A stretch of DNA of 64,000 bases, taken from Parus major (lineage: Eukaryota > Chordata > Aves > Passeriformes > Paridae). Every line of letters begins with the position of its first letter. Within the stretch, counting starts at the first letter, position 1. The position numbers and the translations under genes are program-made. Of this stretch, positions 39,358 through 49,730 are shown in pieces. Where the stretch lies: NCBI RefSeq assembly GCF_001522545.3, contig NC_031769.1, positions 15,161,487 through 15,225,486 of the forward strand, in the 5' to 3' direction. The notes beneath the pieces are model-generated. The model saw only the letters and a list, made by a program, of their open reading frames with translations, had not been told where the DNA came from and did not search any database.

Positions 39358-39640
39358 ATAGAATAGTGGGATAATGCAGGCTGGGTTTTTGGAGGTCATT
39401 GGACCCAACAGCCTGCTCAAAGCCAGGATATGCTGGAAGGCTTCCAAAGCCGTATCTTCTCCAGGCTAGACAGACCCTGATTTCCAGCCTCTCCCTGAAG
39501 GACAAGCACTTCAGCTGCCACCATCCTGCCCCTCCACTGGACTCACAGTTACCAAGTCTTTCCTATACTGGGAGCCCAAAACTGGACTCAGTGTTCCAGA
39601 TGTGGTCTAGTAAGCCTCACTTTCTTCTATCTGCTGGCTG
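39358..39640 (-). mobile_element. Old CR1 LINE fragment, minus orientation
   Basis: The plus strand shows a decayed reverse-complement CR1 3' end. A TTATAGAATAG start and GGAGGTCATTGGACCCAAC lead to a short gap, then TCTTCTCCAGGCTAGACAGACC, CTCCACTGGACTCACAG, and the clear TACTGGGAGCCCAAAACTGG followed by CAGTGTTCCAGATGTGG. Each matches a successive landmark of the avian CR1 consensus as remembered. Weaker similarity may continue to about 39870. The copy is substantially diverged and has deletions. The long plus-strand open frame here (39399-39875) is antisense to the element and is not a gene. Confidence 0.8.
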
Positions 39641-40471
39641 CACTGCACTAGGGACTTACACAGTTATTTACACAGCCCAGCCTCCTGTGCATGTCTTTTT
39701 ACCTTCCAAGGTTACAGAGTTCAGCTTATCACTTTGTCACACAGTCAGTTCAGACTGTGAGATTCCTCTGTGCCTCACTGGTCAAATTTGCTTTCTTAAG
39801 ATGATCCCATCAGTGAACATTGTCATCTCAGTGTCAGCCCATTTCTTCAGATTGTTTCCAAATATATTGATGTAATATGATTCAAGTAGTATGAAAGCCT
39901 GATAACTGAATTTATCTTGCTTCAAAATTTTGCAGCAGAAGCAGCTGTGCCTTCAGCTAGAAAGCACAATTAGCCTCAGCCTTTCAAAACCTCAGCATCC
40001 TTCAGAACGTTTACCATGTTCTCCAAGGCTACTGTGATTTTGTGTTAAAGTGGGCCCAGACAGCACACGAAGCGTGTCTGCAGGCAGCCCCACTGCCACC
40101 ACGGAGAAGCTGACAATGAGCAGCATTATAGCTGCACAAATTATAGATGCACACAGGGGTCCTCAGCACTAAATCTTTTGGGGTTGAGTTACAGTAGCAA
40201 CACAGAGCACCTGAGTAGGGGAGGCTTGAATAATAAGAACATCTTGTCTGTGTCTGGGCTTCCGAACACCACCAGATCAGGTACACAAAGTTCACCTAAT
40301 CAACAGGGTGCATCTGTAGAATCGACACATGTGGCTGTAATAGATACTGGTCCTTTTTGTGAAGGTGAGAAAAATTCTCAATAGGGAGAACTCAAATGCA
40401 CTGAAGCCAGTTGGCCTGTCACCACCACCGTTTCAGAAGCCTCTTTTATCTCTTTTGCTTCTGTTTCTCAG
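39641..40471. other. Unique or very diverged sequence
   Basis: The first ~230 bases may still be decayed CR1. The rest holds nothing recognisable. Confidence 0.45.
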
Positions 40472-40574
40472 ATTTCCCTTGAAAGCTCAATTGTGTCTTT
40501 GACATGGGGATGTTAAAATGAAAATGGTAATGTCCAATGTTTAGAGGCAGAGGTCACTTGAATACTCTCAAGAG
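40472..40574 (+). other. Possible non-coding exon
   Basis: A strong acceptor (pyrimidine-rich CTTTTGCTTCTGTTTCTCAG ending at 40471) is followed 103 bases later by a consensus donor, GAG followed by GTAAGTGAG (GT at 40575). All three forward frames contain stops, so any exon would be untranslated or part of a long non-coding RNA. Splice-like pairs occur by chance in 64 kb, so this is only a candidate. Confidence 0.2.
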
Positions 40575-41399
40575 GTAAGTGAGACAAAAAGAAAATATAA
40601 ATTAACTTTACTGTGTGACTAAGAGTCATGAGTTAGGTTTTGTCCTTCTCCTGAGAACTAGACTCCCCCTTTCATCCAGGGTTTCCTCACATCAAGCAGT
40701 CAAGCTCTGAGAAGGGCACAGAAGACAGACTGCAGCATCAGGATGGCAGCATCTTCCCCCAAGGGACAGTCCTGTTCACTGTTTCAATGCTCATTAGAAT
40801 ATTTCCTCAGTCAATCACAAATCAAAGATTAAGGGAAAGAATTTTCACAGAGAAACAAACCCTTGACAGAGTAGGCAGCAAGACGTTTTCCTTCTTTATC
40901 AGGTGCAGGCCCAGGACACATCCTGAGTGCTGCTGATGTTCAGTCCTCCAAAAGAGAGCAGCTCTACAGTACCAGCATTACACATGTACAATTAGAAAAA
41001 AAAGTTTAGTCTTAAGGACCAAAAGGAATCAGAGACAAATCAGAGTCAAAAGTGTGTTTAAATCCTCATGGGCTCATTTCTGTTTGCTGTAGAAGGTCTG
41101 CTGGGGTGTAAAATGTTCAGACTGCCTTTTTCTCCATAAGGCCAGGCTTGGGAAGATGTCTGCACTTTAGACCCAGATGCCACAGCTTTTCATAGCTATC
41201 TTTTATTTTGTCTTTGAGCAAATTGTCAACAACCGTGTCTGCTGAGCCTTGTGTTCAGTGCATAAAACAAAGTGTGTTTGAGAAAACCTTGTGTTTTCCT
41301 CTGAGAGCACTGCTCAGTGCTTTTCAGGGCTCCTGTGGTGAGACAAGATCTGTGTGTAAGATGAGGACTGTCCAGTCACATGCATCCAGTGAATGCCAG
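40575..41399. other. Unique non-coding stretch
   Basis: No gene or recognisable repeat. Confidence 0.55.
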
Positions 41400-42220
41400 C
41401 TGGTTCATCTCATCATCAGACCTGGATGGGTTGGATCAGTGGGCCAAGGCCAGTGCTGTGAAGTTCAGTAAGGCCAAGTCCCAGGTCCTGCACACAGGCC
41501 ACAACAGCCCCTGCAGTGCTACAGGCTGGGGACAGAGTGGTTGGAAAATGGCCCATCAGAAAAGGAACTGGGGGATGGTTTACAGCAGCTGAGCATGACC
41601 CAGTGTGTGCCCAAGTAGCCAAGATGTCCAGTGGCACTTTTGCTTGTATCAAAAATAGTGTTCCCAGGACATGGGAAGTGATTGTCCACCTGTGCTCAGC
41701 ACTGGTGAGGCTGCACCTCGAGTCCTGTGCCCACTTCTGGGCCCTTTATTGCAAGAAAGGCTCTGGAGTGTGTCCAGAGAAGGCAATGAATCTGGTGAAG
41801 GGTCTAGAGAACAAATCCTGTGAGAAACAGCTGAGGGAGCTGGGGGTGTTTAGCCTCAAGAAAAGAAGGCTTGGGGAAGACCTTTTTGCTCTCCACAGCT
41901 GCCTGAAAGGAGGTTGTAGCCAGGTGGGGGTTGGGTTCTTCTGCCAGGCAGTCAGCAACAGGTCAAGAGGACAGCCTCAAGCTGTGCCAGGGGAGGTTCA
42001 AGCTGGACATCAGTAATAATTTCTTATGGAAAGGGTTGTTAAACATTGGAATGGACTGCCCAGGGACTAAGTCACCATCCCTGGAGGTGCTCAGAAAATG
42101 ACTGGATGTGGCTCTTAATGCTCTGGTCTAGTTCACAGGGCAATAATCAAAGGTTGGACTCAATTATCTTGGATGTCTTGACCAACCTAAATGATTTTTA
42201 CTGCAGTCCTGTAACTTCAT
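41400..42220 (+). mobile_element. CR1 LINE 3' portion with ORF2 C-terminus remnant, sense orientation
   Basis: This is the longest transposon copy in the window. It carries the end of CR1 ORF2 (reverse-transcriptase polyprotein) and the 3' untranslated region. In one frame the sense strand gives LDGLDQWAKASAVKFSKAK. After a frameshift it gives SALVRLHLESCAHFWAL and LRELGVFSLKKRRLGEDL, all matching conserved C-terminal ORF2 blocks. The 3' part includes the CR1 phrases GGAATGGACTGCCCAGGGA and GGTTGGACTCAATTATCTTG, ending near an AATGATTTTTA tail. Frameshifts and indels make it inactive. The 5' end is truncated at about 41400. The tail resembles CR1-E/C-type copies, but the subfamily is not certain. 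Confidence 0.93.
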
Positions 42221-43107
42221 GATCTTGAGCTTCCTAAGCTTTCGCCATCTAAAATGAACCAGATCAGATCCATCACATTAATGTGTTCAGAGAGTTACCT
42301 GATGCAGACAGGTTCAGACACTCTTATCATCCTATATCTCAAAGAACAGAGAAGCTGGCGTGCTGTCTGAGTGATGGAAACAGAACATTTGGCTCCTGTT
42401 CAGTGGTTTTCACTCCAGTGCCAAAGCCATCTTTAATTTTCAGAGTCTTAGGATTGCTTCATTTTCTGAAACCCCAGACACTGACATTTTTTCAGTCCTT
42501 TTGCCTCATGTCTTTTCCCTGATCTGCTCTCTCACTACTTCTTCGGCTTCTTCAGTTTTCATCTTTTCGAACCTGGACCCCAAAATCTATTCTCCATTTC
42601 TCTGCATGTCAGAAAAAGATCATTGCACATATCTCACTTCTACAATCATTGTCTTAACTCAGCCTATGCTTAGACTTTCTATAATGTACAAAACTTCCTC
42701 CCACTGCCCGTGTGACTGTTATGTTATCCCAAATTTTTTCTGTCTACTGCACTCCTCATTTCAAGTTTTCCTGAGGCTATGTTGTAGGGAGTATGTTATA
42801 TAAAGCATTTATTGTACTCTAACCTAGGAAACTGACTGGTTTTAGTTTTATCAGTGGCATTGTTAGAATGAAAAAATAATGTATGGAGTATTTATGGGAA
42901 TTACAGAAGCCAGGCTATAGATCTACTCACACCAAAAATGAAGACAGAAGACAGCTTATAGAATGGGGAAAGACTAGATGATCACATCCTCAAAGTCTCA
43001 TAAAGAACTTCTCTTTCGTGTTGTGTAATCTGAAATGATAGGTCCTTATAAACCAAAACTTTGTGTCCCTCCAAAGGCTAATGAACATTTTCGTGTTCCT
43101 TTTGCCA
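42221..43107. other. Unique AT-rich stretch
   Basis: No gene. A reverse-strand AATAAA (42813-42808) lies about 300 bases beyond the minus-strand open frame described next. Confidence 0.5.
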
Positions 43108-43311
43108 TCATTCAGGCTCTGGCAACAGAATAACTTCTTTGAGAACCAATTCTTGTTTTTTCACTTGTTTGCTTGAAATCCCTGCATGTTCCAAGAAATA
43201 CAGTCCATAGATGCAAATCACTAGACTGAATATCATCAAGGGAAGACAATATATAAAACTTGACATAAAATAGGCAACATTGTAAACTAGCATTATCAAA
43301 GCTGTGACATC
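43108..43311 (-). other. Possible terminal coding exon with membrane segment, unknown
   Basis: On the minus strand, an acceptor-like TTTGATGTCACAG precedes an open frame of about 66 codons ending in TGA at 43108. The translation has a strongly hydrophobic stretch (around FIYCLPLMIFSLVICIYGLYF), then a charged tail (SSKQVKKQELVLKEV). An AATAAA follows 300 bases downstream. The acceptor has a weak pyrimidine tract. AT-rich DNA often encodes hydrophobic runs by chance, so this could well be spurious. No protein family is recognised. Confidence 0.15.
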
Positions 43312-45588
43312 AAATGTCCAAGGACTTGGAAAATCAGCCTTTAATCCTCAAGCAGTGGTTGGCATAACTGAACAGAAACCTGCCATGGGGAAGAACAAGG
43401 CAGTGGTGTGCTCACTGAAGCTGAAAATCTGTGATTACAATAAGCTAAGACCAAAGTCAACCCTGTTCTCTGCGTGCATCAGACACTTGGGTCTCACCTT
43501 ATCTGTGCACAGAGCTCTGCAGGACCCAGCCTGTGGGATCCTTTTGAAAATGGAAAAGAATAAAGTTATTTTTAAAGTTTTCCAGGCAAAAAGTCCTGTT
43601 TCATGTCAAATTTGGGAACGTGTCCCCGGGGAGACCAAGCTCATGGTCCCACTCATAGCACTCTGAGGGACTCCTAACCAGAGCTCTCATCCATTGACAC
43701 CGTGGACTCAGAGCTTCCCAGCCAGCCCTGCCAAGCTGCTGGATGAACACTCTGCAGGAAAGCAAGAAGTCCTCTCCATCAGCTGTTTTCTGAAGCTTTT
43801 TACTGTAATATATCAAGGGTTTTTTTACTGCAGGAGGCTCAAAGTCAGGAACCAAGAGCCCACATATGGTTCGATCTCATTGAAAATGTGTTGCCATCAT
43901 GACTGGAGAGAAGCAGCCTGATGTCCTGAGTGTTCTAAGAAAAGCAAACAAAATTACCCCTTCTGTTTTTAAGAAGTCCTGCAATTTTTCTGCCTGAATC
44001 ATGATTTTCTTGTGAGAGGCTGAATTATTTGGTAAGGAGACAGTCATACTGTCTAGCACTGGGCAGACAATAGCTGTGCTTTGAAACACCCTTGCAGAGA
44101 CTGCTCCTCTTTGACTGTATAGGGAAATTTGGCTGCTTAGAGAGCCCTGAATCATACTGCAATTAAATGTCTGCAGTGGGGATTGCAAAAATGCATTTGA
44201 TGTCAGAATACTTGTCTCTGACAAAGCCGGAACAAGTACGGATCTGAGGAGCCTCTGTGATTTAAGAAATTCCCAATGTACTGCTATAAATAACATCCAT
44301 TGGCAAAGAGGCAGTGGGCATCATCTAAAGCCTTTTGCCGACATGTAACAGGTTTCTGCCCAAATGAAGTACAATATCCCAGCAAGCATTTTTATGCATC
44401 CCTAACAAGGTGTGTTTTCTGGCTTGCTCCATATAAAAATGACTCTAAACCCAAAACCCCAGCTAACACCATTGTCAGGTACATATCAGACCTAAAGCCT
44501 GAAGATGTCTCATGAGCCAGCTTTGGGAATTGCATCATATGATCCCATTTTGCCGAAAGCCTGTTGCCCAAGATCTTTTTAACTAAGTGTTTTCAAGAAA
44601 AAAAAAGATTGAAAACAGCTAAAATTCTCACATCCCACAGGCTCAAATTAAGAGGGTAAACAAATCACAGTTTGGTGACATGGCAAGTTTTGAGGCAAGA
44701 TTTGACACCATTTTTGTGACTGACCATTTTTATATCTCCATTTTATGAGTGGGGTATAAAGAAGTACAATTACTTGCAGGAAAGTTACGTGGTAGAGCTG
44801 GGAGTTGTATCCAGGCTTTTCCATAGCCAAACTGCACCCTTCTCTTCTGTCTGAACATGGGAGATTTTTGTCTACAGGAGTCAGTTGCTTTTAATAAATT
44901 CCTTGGTGGGGAAGAAGGAAGGATTGTGGGTTTGTGGTCTTGGGGATCACTTAATCATAAAGATACATATACACAGCTAGAGAACAGCAATAGGTACACA
45001 GCCTCAAGTCCTGCCTTGAAGAAGTAACAATGCAGACTTTGTCCAAAATTACTGTGATCTGATGGTAGCTGAAACTTCCAAGGGAGGAATGCACAAGACC
45101 TAGAAGGAGAGATGTAATAGTGCAGCTGAATCCAGTCCTGGAGAGCAGCTTACATAGGAGAAGTTTTTGCCCTTCCAAAGAAGAGCTGATGAAATCATCA
45201 TCAAACATTTGAAAACTTCAATATCAACAACAGCCATAAAATATAACTTTTGTTGTTTGATATTTTTCTTTACATTGGCTTACAATGAGTTACCAAAACA
45301 AATCCTAACTATTGCAGGACTATTTACTTTTCATGCAAGGGAAACTCATGACAATAAATGCAGTGTTTTCTTAAAGCTAAGTTCAGACATTAGCCTGAAG
45401 AAGACCATCACTGTGAATCAAATGAATCATCTGCCCACAGGTTTCAATAAGCCTTTTTTTAAAATCTTCCATGGGGTAAAAAAACCTTGAAAAAGTTATT
45501 TTAAGAAATAAATGGAAAGTGTGTTTTCTGTACAAGTGAGAGGTGGACATTCATAGTTGGTTTCTGGGTAAACTTTTCTTCTTCTTGC
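43312..45588. other. Unique non-coding stretch
   Basis: No recognisable gene or repeat. Confidence 0.5.
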
Positions 45589-45818
45589 CTAAACGTTTTT
45601 ATTTTTAATAAAAAACAGCAAAGTAAATAGGAGCACTGTGACAATCAAAGTGATGAGCTGGAAATCTGAAACTCTGTCTGCAATACCCAAACACCAGTCA
45701 TAATTCATGTCACTGGTGTGACACATGCTGGAATCTGGGATGAACACCAGCCTTTGGCACACAGTGGGTTGGGCTGGGGGGAGAGCAGACTTCTTGCAGA
45801 TAGGCAAACGCCACCAAA
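45589..45818 (-). other. Possible terminal exon with C-terminal membrane segment, unknown
   Basis: On the minus strand, two very good splice acceptors (TTTTTCATTTTATTTCCAG ending at 45819, and a T-rich tract ending in CCTACAG at 45893) precede a frame that closes with TAG at 45589. From the nearer acceptor the translation is cysteine-containing and soluble-like (DWCLGIADRVSDF). It is followed by a hydrophobic LITLIVTVLLFTLLFFI and a short basic end (KNKNV), like a type I membrane protein tail. No family is recognised. It is a candidate only. Confidence 0.18.
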
Positions 45819-45892
45819 CTGGAAATAAAATGAAAAAATGAGCCATGTGCATTAGGGTGTAAAAGCCATCTTTGTGCTTGGGAGCATTTGTG

Positions 45893-46556
45893 CTGTAGGA
45901 AAAAAAGAAAAAAGCAGGAGTATTGTGTATAGCAAAGCATCTTGGTTTTGTTGGGCTGTGTTAATGAGTGATTGGTTCTACTCTGGTGGGCTCTGTCCTT
46001 TTGAGCTACTGCATGTGCACAAAGTGGGTTTTGGGCACAAGTGAGCTGGAGAGGAGAGGACTCTCTAGTCTTTATTGTCCTCTGTTTCTTTCAGGATATT
46101 GAACACATGCTATGCCCCAGTTTGTAGCTATATCTAGCCATGTCTGTAATGATGGCACTCCTGATCACATCCCCCATCCAGAGGCTACCTGATCATTATA
46201 GTCTTCACCTCTAGGATGACAAGATGGAAATGTTTTCATTTAAAATTGGAAAGATTTTTATAGAAAGCAGCTCTATTCTTTGTGAGTAAATTCTGTGAAA
46301 ATCTTACTTTCCACAGAAAATTTATGTGGGAATTTTTTTAATAAAAAACAAATATTTGAAAACTCTCCCTTTCCCTAACAAAATGCATCACCTCCCCAGG
46401 TTTCCGTGCACTGGGGATCTCCTGACTTCATTCCTCATAAGGTGTGCTGGACAGACTTCCCTGTGATTCAGGATCTTCTCTTTTACAGGAATTTTCTGTA
46501 CCCCTTTTTTAAACAAGCCCTGGTCCACACACACATCCACTGGAACAACATGGGGG
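45893..46556. other. Unique AT-rich stretch
   Basis: Nothing recognisable. Confidence 0.5.
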
Positions 46557-46575
46557 AAAAAAAAAAAAAAAAAAA
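46557..46575. repeat. Poly(A) tract, 19 A
   Basis: Nineteen consecutive A. No retrocopy or SINE body was recognised on its 5' side. Confidence 0.92.
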
Positions 46576-49500
46576 GCAGCACAAAAATCACCTCACCCAT
46601 TTTCCCTGGCTCTCTGACTCCTTCCTTTACTTTCTTTTCCAAAACAGAAGGAGGAATCCCACAGCGTGTAGCTGTATTTGACTTTCCCTTTCCCTCTTCT
46701 CCATGGAGGTGAGGAAATATCACAGCCTGAAGGAGTCATGGATGCACCCTGGAGTACCCTGAGGCAGGATGAGCTCCACGGCTCCTGCTCCCAGTCCCAA
46801 GCAGAATGGACAGGACCCATCTCAGCAGCCCTGCCGAGGCTCTCAAACACATGCCAGCTCCACAGAGGGGAAACTCAATCACATCACACCGGCAGCTTCG
46901 CTTCCTGCTGCAGCATCAGGAAGGCTCCTGGTAGGAGACCTGCCAGGCAGCTCTGTGCCACAGATACATCTTTCTTCTGCTGATTTTCCCTGTCCTCTTC
47001 AGGCAGAATGAGAGTGGGTGCTGTCAATGTTGTTGCTGCTGCTCTAAGGCATACCAGAGCTTAGGTTTTGTGGATCCTTAAAATACAATAAATGAATGTA
47101 TATTTTTAAAGGTCTATGCATCTTGCATTCAAGGACAGAGAAAAGACTTCTCTACAGAAAGAAGAGTTAAAGACATAAAAGCAAATACTGAACTGCTGAA
47201 CATTATTTCCATGAATTATTTTATACCTAGACTAAATCTGTCTGCTTTGAACAGTGGGAAGTGAGCAAGCATCGCTCTTTAAAGTGATTATGCTTTTATT
47301 TATTGCTGCTGCATTCTAGGGTGGGAGGCAAAGGTAGGCTTAGGGGGGGTTACCCTTCAGTTCTGGGGCTGTCATTGCTGCTCGGTGTCAGAGAGGCTGC
47401 TCAGGCTGCAGGAGCAGGGTACCTGTCCTGGGGAGCAGCCTGGAGGCACCTCACCCTCACCCACCGCAGCGCTTGGTCCTCTTTACTGTCAGAAATGACC
47501 CTTCTTGCTCTGCACTTACCATTAGTCTCTCAAGGAACTTTGACAGGGCCCAGGCTTAGTCCAAAAGAGATAAAAGTGAAAAGGTCACACCTCTGGGTCA
47601 AAGGCTAAAAGGCAGATAAAACACCCTGCCTGCAGGAGCAAAATCCGGGGGAAATCAAATCAGCTCCTAAGAAAGGGTAGCTTGTAGGCTGAACTCCAGT
47701 GGGAGCACATAATTGTCCTTCTTTTAGCAACTTCTCTCTCCCTTTTTTTTTTTCCCCAAAATGGGTTAACAAAATATATTTAAGCACAAAACAAAATAAA
47801 CTCAAATGAAAAACACAGGCTTCCTCCTCTTCAATGGCTGATTTAATGGAGACTTTTTCTCTGTAGGGTCATCTTTTCATCTTTGCTGACGGCAGAGGAA
47901 AAAATACTTTTAAACACAGGAAAGACAAAATTTGGTATTGAATATCTTCCTATAACCAAATGGACACAGCTGGTCTTCTGACTGGTGAATTGAAGAGGAT
48001 TTGGAACAATTAATCAGAAACCGTCAGCTTTCAGTCAGGCAGGCTAAAGAAGGGGATAGTGGCAAGTTGTGAAAGGGAAGAGTAAACCACGGAAAGCAAA
48101 ACCACAGGAAATACAAAACACATGTAAAGGAGAATCTAAGGGACCTCTTTAGAGTACTCAGCAAGAAACTTCTACATTTCTATAAGCAGAAGAGGCAGTT
48201 TTGAGGCATCCCTGCTAGAGTGGGCCAGATACACGCGCACATGAACTTTCACATATCAGGCCACAGGCTGAGAGAGAAATTTTGTTAAGATCCCTTTGGA
48301 TATGAACAAAAGAAAACAAATGTTTTTCTCCCTTCTCTCAGGGGGATCAGGTAACGAGGGTGGCTGAGGTTTGCATGTGTCCCTGTGAAGCGAGGTCCTG
48401 TGGCAGCTCTGCAGAGGTGAGGGCCCATGCAGAACCTACAGATCTACTTTTGCATAGATGGTTCTAAGTCCAAGATCAAATTTTGCAGTTTCCCTTCTTT
48501 TACTTGACATTTCTACAGTGTGCTGATGCAAACAGATAAAAGGCATTCCATGAGTTTTGGATGTTTTCTTTGGATGTGTTTACTGCTAAAGCCCAGCCTC
48601 ACACAACCCATTCCTCTTCTGTTCTGTGCCCATAAATGAAGGGTTCCCTTGTGATAAAAATTGTGAAGGCTTTGCCATTGACTTTGTTTCATTCCAGGAC
48701 TTCCCTATTTCAGTTTTTCTTTCAATGGTGTTTTAAACCTTCAAACTTCTCCCCATTAGACCAACACAAGGAAGGATTTGGGAAAATCAACTTTCAGCTT
48801 AAGCAGAACAACTGCTGAACCACTAGAAACTCATGAGGGTTTGCAAGATTCCAGAGCACCAGAGAAATATTGACATGCTATATTATGCAGAAATGGGAAA
48901 CTTTTGGAGTAACCAACCAGTTTAACCTTGGCAAGATACCTGAACACACTATAAAGCAACTGCCTCATAGAAAATAGGAATAATTGATAAAAACTGATCA
49001 ACTTAGATTTGTGAAGAACTAAGCATGTCAAACCACAGTCTCTTCCACCAAGAGAGAAAATGTTTTACTGTCTGGAAAAGGAACTGTGGGTTCAATTTTG
49101 AGTTTAATACTGTGTTTCCCTGTTAAGGACATAAGTTTTAAACATAAGTTCTCCAAAATGGGTGCCTGACTGAAAAACACAGCCAAGTGAGAGCACTCAG
49201 GACATTGCTATTGAGTAAGTTGATTCGTCCCCAGAGCACTGCAGCTGTCCTGGGCTTTCAGGGAATGGCTCTTCCTTCTAACCTGACTGAGTGTGTCATT
49301 CACAGCCGCGTCTGAGAATGATGGTTTAAGCAAGAAATTAATAAAAGCACATTAGCCATCTCTGCTCCCTCCAGGTCTGAAGTTTGAGGTGATGAATCAC
49401 ACTCCTGGCTCTTAAAGTATTTTCTATGCATCTACACTGGGCTTCAGAGCAGAGCTCCCAGGTGCCCAGCCTCTTGCTGAGTATTTCAAAACATACAGGC

Positions 49501-49654
49501 AGCCATTGTGGTAGATACTGTCAGGCTGTGGAGAATACACCCAATGTTTCTCTGAATTCCTGGGACAAAGAAATTTGCTCTATGTAATAAGGAAGAGTGT
49601 GAAAGAGTAGGATGCAGGAGGTCTCTCAAATCACAGGCTGTTCTCCAGATATGG

Positions 49655-49730
49655 GACTTACAATGAAAAAAAATATATAATATTTTAGATATGAAAAAAC
49701 AAACAAAAATTAAAAAAAAAAAGAAAATGA
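49655..49730. repeat. A-rich low-complexity stretch
   Basis: Interrupted A runs with a few T and C. No element body is attached. Confidence 0.7.

Noticed and set aside
39399..39875. Open frame of about 158 codons on the plus strand
   Set aside because: It runs antisense through an old CR1 copy.
41516..42016. Open frame of about 166 codons on the plus strand
   Set aside because: It is the decayed C-terminal part of CR1 ORF2, already annotated as the retrotransposon, not a host gene.
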